In this document: one piece after another, positions 26,055-35,022 of the stretch
Layout of the letters: every line of letters begins with the position of its first letter
Numbering within the stretch: the stretch's first letter is position 1
Notes under the pieces: model-generated
Seen by the model: only the letters and a program-made list of their open reading frames with translations
Databases searched by the model: none
What the model was told of the DNA's origin: nothing
Position numbers and translations under genes: made by a program
NCBI GenBank assembly: GCA_944390495.1
Contig: CALXQE010000013.1
Coordinates: 21,373 to 85,372, forward strand
Direction of reading: 5' to 3'
Length of the DNA: 64,000 bases
From: an uncultured Clostridia bacterium
Lineage (GTDB): Bacteria; Bacillota; Clostridia; UBA1381

Positions 26055-26825
26055 TTATGCGTTTTTTGATTGTTCCCATAGTTTATTTCGTTCATTATCT
26101 GTCATTTCTGCCAAATCTCTTCCATTCGTTTCTTTTTCTATTTTTTCAAAACGTTTTATAAATTTGTCTGAAGACTTTGTCAGTGCAATTTCAGGTGTCA
26201 ATTTCAGGTGACGTCCAAGGTTTACAACAGCAAATAGTAAGTCTCCATACTCCTCCTCTATTTGTTCCTTATTTTCATTTAAAACAGCTTCCTTTAATTC
26301 ATCTATTTCTTCATTTATTTTATCGTATACTCCGTCAATATCCTTCCAATCAAAACCAGCACTTGATGCTTTCTTTTGTATTTTTTCACTTCTCATAAGT
26401 GCAGGAAGATAGCGTGGCACATCCTTTAGCATAGCTGTATATGAGTCAAGATTTTTTTCCTTCTTTTTATTCTTTTCCCAATTTCCTAATGCTTCCTCTG
26501 CCGAAACAGCAACGTCTTTTCCGAAAACATGAGTATGACGTGTGATTAATTTTGTGCATATTTCATTTACAACATCATCAAAATCAAAAGCTCCTCTTTC
26601 TTCTGCTAATCGTGAATGGAAAACAACTTGTAAAAGAACGTCACCAAGCTCATTTGCAAAAGCATGATCATCACCGCTGTCAAGGGCATCAATAGCTTCA
26701 TAACATTCTTCTATCATATCTTTTTTTATACTTTGATGCGTCTGCACTTTATCCCACGGACAGCCGTTTTCTCCTCTGAGCTGTATAATTATATTTCTCA
26801 AATCGTCTATACTGTACTTTTTCAT
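26055..26825 (-). CDS. mazG: Nucleoside triphosphate pyrophosphohydrolase MazG
   Basis: A 256-residue tandem all-alpha NTP pyrophosphohydrolase that converts (d)NTPs to NMPs and PPi. Motifs: ENGCPWDKVQTHQSIK at the N terminus, the metal-binding EECYEAIDAL and ELGDVLLQVVFHS of the first domain, and EEYGDLLFAVVNLGRHL of the second. The position between the spoVB-like gene and hup-rlbA matches yabN (MazG fused to a methylase) in Bacillus, but here the methylase half is absent. The start is the ATG at 26825. Confidence 0.94.
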   Translation of the reverse strand: MKKYSIDDLRNIIIQLRGENGCPWDKVQTHQSIKKDMIEECYEAIDALDSGDDHAFANELGDVLLQVVFHSRLAEERGAFDFDDVVNEICTKLITRHTHVFGKDVAVSAEEALGNWEKNKKKEKNLDSYTAMLKDVPRYLPALMRSEKIQKKASSAGFDWKDIDGVYDKINEEIDELKEAVLNENKEQIEEEYGDLLFAVVNLGRHLKLTPEIALTKSSDKFIKRFEKIEKETNGRDLAEMTDNERNKLWEQSKNA

Positions 26826-26864
26826 CAGTAAATCTATCCCTTCATTTTTTATACAACAATTATA

Positions 26865-28403
26865 TCACCCCTTATTGTTTTTGACAAGTAAATTGTTTAA
26901 TTCCTTAAAGGATACAACATCTAAAATAAAAAGCACAGACGTGTACGCACATAAAGATACAATACAAAGCACACTTAAATACATAATTTTATTAATAGAT
27001 GAAAGTGGTCCTTGTAAGAAATAAATAACAGTATACATAACTGCTGCTGCTATTATAAGCTTTATAATTGTTACCAAAATATTTCCTTTTAAACCTAAAT
27101 AATGCTTTACTGCAATCAAATTTAAAATCATTATTACTATGTATGCCGCATTTGAACTTATAGCAGACCCATATATATTCACTTCAGGTATTGCTATAAG
27201 ATAGTAGCTAAGTGAAAGTTTTATACCGCTTCCTAATAAAGATATAAAAAACGGGAGTATAATTTTTCCTGATGACTGTAAAATAGCTGCGGTAATTTGC
27301 GATACACACATCATTATTACACACGGTGCTACTGTCGATAACATACGTGCGGAGGAACTGTTATGAAACAGTATATTAAGTATTTCACTGCTCATTGTGA
27401 ACATTATTATTCCGCATGGTATTGATAAAATGAAAACCAAACGTATAGCCATATCCGTAGCAGTTTTGACTCGTTCGTGATTTTTTACCGCTACTGCACC
27501 GGCTATAACCGGCAATATGCTCACTCCTAATGTTGCAAGTATCCCTACTGGAAGGTGAAATACTGTCAGTGCGTAACCGGTGTATGCACCATACAAATAA
27601 CGTGCATCCTCAGGCGAAAAACCTGCATCAAGCAGCCTTGAACGTATAAGAGTTGTATCGGCAACATTTATAGCGTTAGCCACAACTGATGCACATAAAA
27701 GCGGAAGTGCAACCGTTATAATTGATACAAGTATTTCTTTTGAAGATATGTCATTTTTTCCTTTCATTCCACTTTTATGTTCAGGAATATACATTAATAT
27801 CAAAATGACAGTTGCTATGATTTCTCCAGCAGTTACTCCAGCTATTGCACCACCTGATGTTTTTTCAACACCTAAATCTATAAATAATATTGCTAAATAA
27901 AAACCTGCAACAACTTTTACTATTGCTTCTACCACCTGTGATATAGCAGTAGGTATCATATTTGATACACCTTGGTAGTAGCTTTTGTATGCCGTACCTA
28001 CTGCAACAAAAAATATGGAAGGTGAAATCATTTTTATTGCATATACAGCCTTTTCTTCTTTCATTGCAAGAGCAAAAAAAGAAGCACCAAAATACAATAC
28101 CAAACTACCTACAATCCCTATTATGGCAAGGAAGACTGTTGAAACACGAACTGTTTTTCTTATTTTGCTATACTCTTGTTTTGAATCATATTCCGCTATA
28201 ACCTTAGATATGGCGAAGGGTACACCTGAAATTATAACAGCTAAAAACATTATGTATACTTCAAAGGCTGTATTAAACACGGCCATTCCTTCTTCATTAA
28301 GTATATACGTAATAGGTATTTTAAATACTGCTCCTAAAATTTTAGATACAGCATTAGCAATCATAAGAATGACTGCTCCCATTATAAAGCTTTGCTTTTT
28401 CAT
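26865..28403 (-). CDS. SpoVB/MurJ-like polysaccharide flippase (MOP superfamily)
   Basis: A 512-residue integral membrane protein with about 14 helices. The N terminus KILGAVFKIPITYILNEEGM and later YLYGAYTGYALTVFHLPVGI are typical of the SpoVB/YabM/YkvU branch of MOP exporters. SpoVB helps move lipid-linked peptidoglycan precursors for the spore cortex. Located at the head of the sporulation cluster and 39 bases from mazG. It is divergent from aroA. The start is the ATG at 28403 after GGAGG. A vegetative MurJ is encoded separately at 62129-63670. Confidence 0.88.
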   Translation of the reverse strand: MKKQSFIMGAVILMIANAVSKILGAVFKIPITYILNEEGMAVFNTAFEVYIMFLAVIISGVPFAISKVIAEYDSKQEYSKIRKTVRVSTVFLAIIGIVGSLVLYFGASFFALAMKEEKAVYAIKMISPSIFFVAVGTAYKSYYQGVSNMIPTAISQVVEAIVKVVAGFYLAILFIDLGVEKTSGGAIAGVTAGEIIATVILILMYIPEHKSGMKGKNDISSKEILVSIITVALPLLCASVVANAINVADTTLIRSRLLDAGFSPEDARYLYGAYTGYALTVFHLPVGILATLGVSILPVIAGAVAVKNHERVKTATDMAIRLVFILSIPCGIIMFTMSSEILNILFHNSSSARMLSTVAPCVIMMCVSQITAAILQSSGKIILPFFISLLGSGIKLSLSYYLIAIPEVNIYGSAISSNAAYIVIMILNLIAVKHYLGLKGNILVTIIKLIIAAAVMYTVIYFLQGPLSSINKIMYLSVLCIVSLCAYTSVLFILDVVSFKELNNLLVKNNKG

Positions 28404-28426
28404 ACTTACCTCCGTTTTTTTGAAAC

Positions 28427-28455
28427 TTGTCTTTATATATTATTTGTGTTATAAT
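28427..28455 (+). promoter_or_regulatory. Sigma-A promoter of aroA
   Basis: TTGTCT (28427-28432), 17-bp spacer, TATAAT (28450-28455) with the extended -10 TGT. The ribosome site GGAGG follows at 28471, leaving a leader of about 21 bases. Confidence 0.8.
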
Positions 28456-28482
28456 ATTTTTATAACGCTTGGAGGTAATAAA

Positions 28483-29745
28483 ATGCAGATAAGAAAAATA
28501 AAAAAAGCTGTAGGTACTATAAAAGTTCCCGGTGATAAATCAATTTCCCATCGTGCTGTAATGCTTGGTTCTTTAGCTAATGGGATTACAAGTGTATCAG
28601 GATTTTTAAGTGGAGCTGATTGCCTATCTACTATTGATTGTTTTAGGAATATGGGCATAGAGATAAATATTGATGATGATAACGTAATTGTTTATGGTAA
28701 AGGGCTACATGGTCTTAAACAGCCAAATAAAATGCTGTACACCGGTAACAGCGGTACTACAACACGACTACTTTGCGGCATACTTGCCGGACAAAAATTT
28801 AATTCTTCAATCACAGGAGATGCTTCTATTCAAAAACGTCCAATGGGCAGAGTCGTAAAACCGCTTTCTATGATGGGTGCTAAGATTGAAAATGAATTTT
28901 GTCCCCTTTACATAACAGGAACAAATTTAAAAGGTATAGATTATAAAATGCCGGTTGCATCTGCACAAGTTAAAACTGCAATATTGTTAGCAGGACTTTA
29001 TGCAAACGATGAAACTGTAGTACGTGAAATAGAAAAATCACGTGACCATACAGAGCTTATGCTTGGTGCAATGGGTGCTGATATAAATGTAGATGATTTA
29101 AATATTACAGTAAGAAAAACTGAAAACCTTTCAGCAATAGATGTAAATGTACCTGGAGATATATCCTCTGCTGCATTTTTTATGGTTCTTGCCTCTATCA
29201 TGCCAAATTCAGAAGTTACAATAACAAACGTAGGCATCAATCCAACAAGAACAGGTATTATCGATGTATTAAAAGATATGGGAGCTGATATTACTCTCGA
29301 AAATGTCCATACAAATGCCGGTGAAAGTATTGCTGATATAACTGTGCGTTCGTCAAATTTAAAAGGTACAACTATCGGCGGTGATATTATTCCACGCCTC
29401 ATTGATGAACTTCCTATAATCGCAGTAGCAGCTGTTTTTGCTGATGGTACAACAACTATCAAAGATGCAGAAGAATTGAAAGTTAAAGAAACTAACAGAA
29501 TACGTGCTGTTGTAGATGAGTTTAAAAAATGCGGTATTGATATAACAGAAACAGATGACGGTATGATCATACACGGCGGTAAAAGTATATCAGGTGCTGA
29601 TTTTAAAACATACGGTGACCACAGAATGGCAATGAGTTTATCTGTATTGGCACAACTTGCTGACGGCGATTCTACCATTGATGATAGTCAGTGTGCATGC
29701 GTATCATACCCTAATTTCTTTGATGATTTATACGGATTAGAATAA
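28483..29745 (+). CDS. aroA: 5-enolpyruvylshikimate-3-phosphate synthase
   Basis: A 420-residue shikimate-pathway enzyme joining shikimate 3-phosphate and phosphoenolpyruvate. Motifs: VPGDKSISHRAVMLGSLA (substrate-binding Lys, Ser, Arg), LYTGNSGTTTRLLCGILAG (PEP-binding loop near residue 85), KRPMGRVVKPL, KVKETNRIRAV and the late YGDHRMAMSL. The NSGTT loop replaces the NAGTA of glyphosate-sensitive class I enzymes, which with the overall length points to a class II type; this is inference. The start is the ATG at 28483 with GGAGG 7 bases upstream. It is the only plus-strand gene for several kb. Confidence 0.96.
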   Translation: MQIRKIKKAVGTIKVPGDKSISHRAVMLGSLANGITSVSGFLSGADCLSTIDCFRNMGIEINIDDDNVIVYGKGLHGLKQPNKMLYTGNSGTTTRLLCGILAGQKFNSSITGDASIQKRPMGRVVKPLSMMGAKIENEFCPLYITGTNLKGIDYKMPVASAQVKTAILLAGLYANDETVVREIEKSRDHTELMLGAMGADINVDDLNITVRKTENLSAIDVNVPGDISSAAFFMVLASIMPNSEVTITNVGINPTRTGIIDVLKDMGADITLENVHTNAGESIADITVRSSNLKGTTIGGDIIPRLIDELPIIAVAAVFADGTTTIKDAEELKVKETNRIRAVVDEFKKCGIDITETDDGMIIHGGKSISGADFKTYGDHRMAMSLSVLAQLADGDSTIDDSQCACVSYPNFFDDLYGLE

Positions 29746-29749
29746 TAAA

Positions 29750-29817
29750 AAAACCACCTTGAATTGAGATAAACTTTAAAGTAATTACTTTAAGGTTACA
29801 TCAAAACAGGTGGTTTT
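29750..29817. terminator. Compound bidirectional terminator between aroA and DUF1858 gene
   Basis: An outer 10-bp stem AAAACCACCT (29750-29759) with AGGTGGTTTT (29808-29817) encloses an inner 13-bp hairpin at 29772-29797 (AACTTTAAAGTAA with TTACTTTAAGGTT, one mismatch). A and T runs on both sides let it end transcription of the convergent genes. Confidence 0.75.
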
Positions 29818-29831
29818 AATTTTACTTAACT

Positions 29832-30035
29832 TTATTCTGCTTTTTCAAGAAAATCATTTATTTTTTTCACAAGCTCATCTGGGTCAACGCCATGAACCAT
29901 ACAAGCTTCCGCAATAGACTCTCCCTGTGAAGCAGGACAACCAAGACAGTGCATACCAATTCCCATCAAAATCGGTGCCACTCCCTCATTAATTCTTAAA
30001 AGCTCCCCTATTAATGTTTCTTTAGTTATTTTCAT
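29832..30035 (-). CDS. DUF1858 domain protein
   Basis: A 67-residue DUF1858 protein: [20 protein letters not shown], then the conserved [19 protein letters not shown] and a C-terminal helix. The CxxC pair resembles those of small iron-sulfur or metal-binding domains near hybrid-cluster and ScdA-type proteins; the function is unknown. The start is the ATG at 30035 after GGAGG, overlapping the end of ftsH by 14 bases; it ends the dnaB-tilS-ftsH run. Confidence 0.87.
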   Translation of the reverse strand: MKITKETLIGELLRINEGVAPILMGIGMHCLGCPASQGESIAEACMVHGVDPDELVKKINDFLEKAE

Positions 30036-31833
30036 TATTATTTCCTCCTTGCTTGAAACATTCTTCAAATTCTTCACCGCTGATAGTTTCTTTTTCAAGA
30101 AGTTTTTCAGCCACTCTTTTTAGTATATCCATATTTTCAGTAAGAATTTGCTCAGTTTTTTTGTACTGCATAATCAGTATATGTTTAATTTCCTCGTCAA
30201 TATCAGATGCAGTTTTTTCAGAATATGATTTTGAATGTGCAAAATCACGTCCTATAAATACTTCCTCTTCATCATTATAAGAAACAGGTCCAATAACATC
30301 AGACATACCATACTTTGTAACCATCTGTCGTGCCAGTTTTGTTGCTTGCTGCAAATCGCTTGATGCTCCTGTGCTTATATCTTCCATAGTGAGTTCTTCT
30401 GCTACTCTGCCGCCAAGCATCACAATTATTCTATCAAGCATTTCATTTTTAGAAGTATACATCTTATCTTCATCAGGCACATACATCGTAAATCCTCCTG
30501 CTCTGCCACGAGGTATGATTGATACTTTGTGCACATGTGATGTCTTATTTACAAGTTTTGCCAATACAGCATGACCTGCCTCATGAAATGCTGTTAATCT
30601 CTTTTCGTTATCGGTAATGACTCTTGATCTTTTTTCATTGCCCATCATTACTTTCAAATTAGCATCTTCTATATCTTTATTGGTAATCTTGCTATGATTT
30701 CTCCTTGCAGCTAAAATTGCAGATTCATTCATCAAGTTTTCAAGATCCGCACCAGAATATCCGGCAGTAGCCTTTGCTATTTCTGCCAAATTAACATCGT
30801 CCTCAAGCGGCTTTTTACGGCAGTGTACTTTTAATATTGCCTCTCTTCCCTTTACATCAGGAATGTCAACAACTACCTGTCTGTCAAAACGTCCCGGTCT
30901 TAACAATGCGGGATCAAGTATATCAGGACGGTTTGTTGCTGCAATCATTATAACACCGTCATTTTCGCCAAAGCCATCCATCTCAACTAAAAGCTGGTTT
31001 AGCGTTTGTTCTCTTTCATCATGTCCTCCGCCCATACCGGCACCACGCTTACGACCGACAGCATCGATTTCGTCTATAAACACAATACATGGTCTATTTC
31101 GTTTTGCTTGCTCAAATAAATCTCTTACTCTAGAAGCACCTACACCAACGTATAACTCTACAAAATCAGAACCGCTTATTGAGAAAAACGGAACGCCAGC
31201 CTCACCTGCCACAGCCTTAGCAATAAGAGTTTTTCCTGTACCAGGAGAACCTACAAGCAAAACGCCCTTAGGTATTCTGGCACCAAGTTTAATAAACTTT
31301 TGAGGATTTTTTAAAAACTCCACAATTTCAGCTAATTCCATCTTTTCTTCTTCCGCACCTGCAACATCATTAAATGTCACTTTTACGTTGTCAATATTCA
31401 GTTTGGCTCTGCTTTTTGTAAAATTACCTGCACCGCCTCCACCTCTTTTAACAAAAAGGAAGAAAAACAGAAATATTGTTATGCCAATTAGCACAACATT
31501 AGATATAACAGTCCATGAAATTTTAGATTCATAAGCTTCCTGAGTCAATGAACCTTTTTCCATCTGCTGGCTTATTTCTTCTCCTACATCTGATTGAAGC
31601 GTATCTAAAGACGGAATTTGAACTTTAGCCATTTGTCCATTTACCAAAGTAACAGTAACCGTATTTCCGTTTATAGACATATTTTTAACTTGTTCAGTTT
31701 TAATGTTATTAACCAAATCAGAATAAACCATCTTAACTTGATTATGAGTCATTGCTACAAAGAACGAATAAAGCATATATACTATAATCAGCATTGCAAT
31801 CCATATACCTATTCCCTTAAAATTTCTGCGCAA
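30022..31833 (-). CDS. ftsH: ATP-dependent zinc metalloprotease FtsH
   Basis: A 603-residue membrane AAA+ protease that degrades damaged membrane proteins and regulators. Two membrane helices (about 8-28 and 107-128) flank an extracytoplasmic domain. Walker A GSPGTGKT at 195-202, Walker [13 protein letters not shown], second region of homology [20 protein letters not shown] and zinc motif HEAGH at about 417-421. The start is the TTG at 31833: GGAGG sits 7 bases upstream. An ATG at 31851 would place that ribosome site inside the gene. The start is 4 bases after the tilS stop; hprT, which lies between them in Bacillus, is missing. Confidence 0.97.
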   Translation of the reverse strand: MRRNFKGIGIWIAMLIIVYMLYSFFVAMTHNQVKMVYSDLVNNIKTEQVKNMSINGNTVTVTLVNGQMAKVQIPSLDTLQSDVGEEISQQMEKGSLTQEAYESKISWTVISNVVLIGITIFLFFFLFVKRGGGGAGNFTKSRAKLNIDNVKVTFNDVAGAEEEKMELAEIVEFLKNPQKFIKLGARIPKGVLLVGSPGTGKTLIAKAVAGEAGVPFFSISGSDFVELYVGVGASRVRDLFEQAKRNRPCIVFIDEIDAVGRKRGAGMGGGHDEREQTLNQLLVEMDGFGENDGVIMIAATNRPDILDPALLRPGRFDRQVVVDIPDVKGREAILKVHCRKKPLEDDVNLAEIAKATAGYSGADLENLMNESAILAARRNHSKITNKDIEDANLKVMMGNEKRSRVITDNEKRLTAFHEAGHAVLAKLVNKTSHVHKVSIIPRGRAGGFTMYVPDEDKMYTSKNEMLDRIIVMLGGRVAEELTMEDISTGASSDLQQATKLARQMVTKYGMSDVIGPVSYNDEEEVFIGRDFAHSKSYSEKTASDIDEEIKHILIMQYKKTEQILTENMDILKRVAEKLLEKETISGEEFEECFKQGGNNNENN

Positions 31834-31837
31834 ATCA

Positions 31838-33166
31838 TTACCTCCTGTCAAATTTTATTTTAACACCTCTGTCCTTAAACAGAAAGCGGTTGTCAACCCT
31901 TTCGCCTACCGCAGCAATTTCACCGTTAATTTCTATTATTGGTATACTGCTTCGTATTTCTTTTGGTATTTTATTGTCAATAAAATACTGTTTTAGTTTT
32001 TTACTGCCTGTCATACCACTCGGATAGAATCTATCTCCCGGTTGTCTGTTACGAATTATAATTCTATCAGTATCGCATCCTAAATATATATATCCGTCTT
32101 TTTTACGTTTATCACATTTTTCAATCGACACACTATATAAAATCTCAGGTATTTGGGCACAACACGGAACATTTAAACTATATTTAAAATCTAACGTTTT
32201 AGAACTATCAAATTTTCCTATTTTTAATTTATCATATTCTATTTTAGCAACAACACCATTTAAAAGATTAATACTGTTTCCCGTATGTTTTAAATTTAAA
32301 ATGTCGCTTATATATATACCCGGTATATCTGAAAGTCCATTATAAACTTCACTTAGCATATATCTTATTACACGTCTTTGTATTGAAACAGGATTTTCTT
32401 TTAGCTTACTTATTGACACACTTCCATGCTTTGCAATCTTACTATACACTCTATATGCAATCTGATCAAGGCAATAGCTGTCCTCTATCATTAACTTTGC
32501 ATTTGATGTAACTGTTGATACAAAATTAGGATTGAAATTTTCTTTTACAAGCGGTATTAATATATTTCTTACCTTGTTTCTCGTATAATTATTTGACAAA
32601 TTTGTACTGTCTGTTACATATTCCAATTTATTAATCTGACAATACTCCTCTATCATTTCACGAGATACATCAAGTATTGGACGTATCACATTCCCTCTTT
32701 TATAAGGTATACCGCACAGCCCTTTTACAGTACTTCCACGCATAAAATTCATAAGAATTGTTTCAGCATTATCATTTTTATTATGAGCTGTTGCAATTTT
32801 AGAAATCTTATACTCATTGCATAGATTCTCGAAAAACTCATATCTTGCATTTCTTCCGGCAGTTTCTTCAGATACACCTGTTTGTTTCGCCAACTCCGGA
32901 ACATTAAATCTTGCAGAAAAAAACTTAATTCCCAAAGATTTTGAAAATTTTTCAGCAAAAAGTTCATCATTATTTGCTTCATCACCGCGTATACCATGAT
33001 TTACATGTGCAGTGTAAACTTCAATACCTAATATTTCCTTTAATTCATTCAGTGCATGCGTAAGACATACACTATCAGCACCACCTGACAGACCAACAAG
33101 AACACTGTCGCCTTTATTTAATAAATTATATTCTGATATAGTTTGTCTGATTATATCTAAAATCAT
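31838..33166 (-). CDS. tilS: tRNA(Ile)-lysidine synthase
   Basis: A 442-residue enzyme putting lysine on C34 of the CAU-anticodon tRNA-Ile so it reads AUA. The PP-loop SGGADSVCL is at about residue 27, followed by [21 protein letters not shown] and [17 protein letters not shown]. The C-terminal domain (about 340-442) is present with [13 protein letters not shown] and [10 protein letters not shown]. The start is the ATG at 33166 with a weak AGGTC ribosome site, 15 bases after the dnaB stop. AUA codons are plentiful in these genes, so this enzyme must be active. Confidence 0.95.
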   Translation of the reverse strand: MILDIIRQTISEYNLLNKGDSVLVGLSGGADSVCLTHALNELKEILGIEVYTAHVNHGIRGDEANNDELFAEKFSKSLGIKFFSARFNVPELAKQTGVSEETAGRNARYEFFENLCNEYKISKIATAHNKNDNAETILMNFMRGSTVKGLCGIPYKRGNVIRPILDVSREMIEEYCQINKLEYVTDSTNLSNNYTRNKVRNILIPLVKENFNPNFVSTVTSNAKLMIEDSYCLDQIAYRVYSKIAKHGSVSISKLKENPVSIQRRVIRYMLSEVYNGLSDIPGIYISDILNLKHTGNSINLLNGVVAKIEYDKLKIGKFDSSKTLDFKYSLNVPCCAQIPEILYSVSIEKCDKRKKDGYIYLGCDTDRIIIRNRQPGDRFYPSGMTGSKKLKQYFIDNKIPKEIRSSIPIIEINGEIAAVGERVDNRFLFKDRGVKIKFDRR

Positions 33167-33181
33167 TATTTTGACCTAATA

Positions 33182-34543
33182 TTATTGTCCTTCCTTAATT
33201 GCAAATTCTACATTTGAAAACTTGGTGTATTCACCCTTCCAGCCAAGCTTAAATGAACCGATCTCACCGCTTCTGTTTTTTGCAATTATACATTCTGCCA
33301 AATTTTTTTCATCAGTATCTTTATTATAATAATCATCTCTATAAAGAAACATTACCATATCAGCATCTTGCTCAATAGCTCCTGATTCTCTAAGATCTGA
33401 TAGCATCGGTCTTTTATCGCTTCTCGATTCGCTTGCACGAGAAAGCTGTGAAAGTGCAATAACCGGAATATTCAATTCCTTAGCAAGTATTTTAAGCGAA
33501 CGTGAAATTTCAGAAATTTCCTGCTGACGATTATCTGCTCGTCCACTTGACTGCATAAGCTGCAAATAGTCTATCACTATAAGTTCAAGATTTTTTGTCT
33601 GTTTTAATCGTCTACATTTTGCTCTGATTTCTGAAACTGTTATTGAAGCGGTATCATCAATATAAATAGGTGCAGTTGCAACCTTGTCAACAACAGAACC
33701 AATTTTCTCCCAATCTTCACCGCTAATATCACCTGTACGCATTTTACCTGAATTAACCATCGCCTGGCTGCATATTATACGGTTTACAATTTGTTCTTTA
33801 GGCATTTCCAAATTGAAAATTGCAACTGTTTTTTTATCGTAAATACTCACATGCTCTGCTATATTTACAGCAAAACTTGACTTACCCATACCAGGACGTC
33901 CGGCAATAAGAATCAACTCACCGCCGTGAAAACCGCCTGTTCGTTTATTAAGTTCTGTAAAACCTGTTGATAAACCGGTAATACCATCTTTATTCATTGA
34001 ATTTTCAACAAGTTCACTGTAACTCCCCATAAAAATTTCACTTATAGGAAGTATATCACTTTTTTCCCTTGATGAAGCAATATCAAATATAAGCTGTTCA
34101 GCCCTGTCAACAACTCTTTCAACTTTATCTGCTTCTGAATATGCAAGGTCACCTATAATATTTGCACTGCTTATAAGCGAACGCAGTATAGCCTTGTCCC
34201 TTATAATTTCAGAATAATAAGAAACGTGTCGTGTTGTTGGTACTTCACGTGCTGCGTTTCGCAAATATGTTATTCCACCTACTGCATCAAGTTTGTCCTC
34301 TTGTGTCAGTCTGTCTGATACTGTAACAAAGTCAATAGGTGTATTTTCGTTAAAAAGTTCAAGAATAGCAGCATAAATAATCCTGTTCTGAGGAAAATAA
34401 AAGTCATCTGCCCGAACAATTTCCGCAGACTCTGCTACACTGTGAGGATTAGTTAAAGCACTGCCTATAACAGCAAGTTCTGCTTCCTGACTGTGCGGCA
34501 GTTCTCTGCCCATTACATCAATAGGTGATGACATTTCAGCCAT
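33182..34543 (-). CDS. dnaB: Replicative DNA helicase
   Basis: A 453-residue hexameric helicase (DnaB; called DnaC in Bacillus). The N-terminal domain (PHSQEAELAVIGSALTNP) binds primase, and the RecA-like domain shows the Walker A IAGRPGMGKSSFAVN (about residue 207), NLEMPKEQ, LELIVIDYLQLM and ALSQLSRASE. Order gdpP-rplI-dnaB is the Firmicutes standard. The start is the ATG at 34543 after GGGAGGAAGAA. No intein is present. Confidence 0.97.
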   Translation of the reverse strand: MAEMSSPIDVMGRELPHSQEAELAVIGSALTNPHSVAESAEIVRADDFYFPQNRIIYAAILELFNENTPIDFVTVSDRLTQEDKLDAVGGITYLRNAAREVPTTRHVSYYSEIIRDKAILRSLISSANIIGDLAYSEADKVERVVDRAEQLIFDIASSREKSDILPISEIFMGSYSELVENSMNKDGITGLSTGFTELNKRTGGFHGGELILIAGRPGMGKSSFAVNIAEHVSIYDKKTVAIFNLEMPKEQIVNRIICSQAMVNSGKMRTGDISGEDWEKIGSVVDKVATAPIYIDDTASITVSEIRAKCRRLKQTKNLELIVIDYLQLMQSSGRADNRQQEISEISRSLKILAKELNIPVIALSQLSRASESRSDKRPMLSDLRESGAIEQDADMVMFLYRDDYYNKDTDEKNLAECIIAKNRSGEIGSFKLGWKGEYTKFSNVEFAIKEGQ

Positions 34544-34561
34544 TATTCTTCCTCCCTAAAA

Positions 34562-35008
34562 TTACATTTGCTCTACTACGACACTTAATTTACCAACAAC
34601 TCCTGAATATATCTTTACATCAACAATAGTAGTACCTAAAGTTTTTATACCATCAGGCATGACAAATTTTTTCTTATCAAGTTTAATGTGATGCTGCTGC
34701 GTAAGAGCTTCTGATACATCTTTGGATGTTATAGAACCAAAAAGTTTACCGTTTTCGCCTGCTTTCGCTTTTAAAACTACCTTTATTTCTTTCATTTTTT
34801 CAGCAATAGCATTTGCTTCTTCAAGTTCTACTTTTTTCTTATATTCAAGCGATTCCTGTTTACCTTTAAGTACATTTATATTTGATTTGCTTGCAATTTC
34901 AGCCATACCTTTTGGTAATAGATAATTTCTTGCATATCCGTCAGATACATTTACCATCTGACCTTTTTTTCCTTGACCTTTTACGTCCTTTAATAATATA
35001 ACCTGCAT
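34562..35008 (-). CDS. rplI: 50S ribosomal protein L9
   Basis: 148 residues, two-domain L9: N-terminal MQVILLKDVKGQGKKGQMVN and GYARNYLLPKGMA, a long charged helix, and the C-terminal SITSKDVSEAL and VKIYSGVVGKLSV. It binds 23S rRNA domain V and helps keep frame. Placed between gdpP and dnaB as usual. The start is the ATG at 35008 after GGAGGAATAA. Confidence 0.97.
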   Translation of the reverse strand: MQVILLKDVKGQGKKGQMVNVSDGYARNYLLPKGMAEIASKSNINVLKGKQESLEYKKKVELEEANAIAEKMKEIKVVLKAKAGENGKLFGSITSKDVSEALTQQHHIKLDKKKFVMPDGIKTLGTTIVDVKIYSGVVGKLSVVVEQM

Positions 35009-35022
35009 ATTTATTCCTCCGT

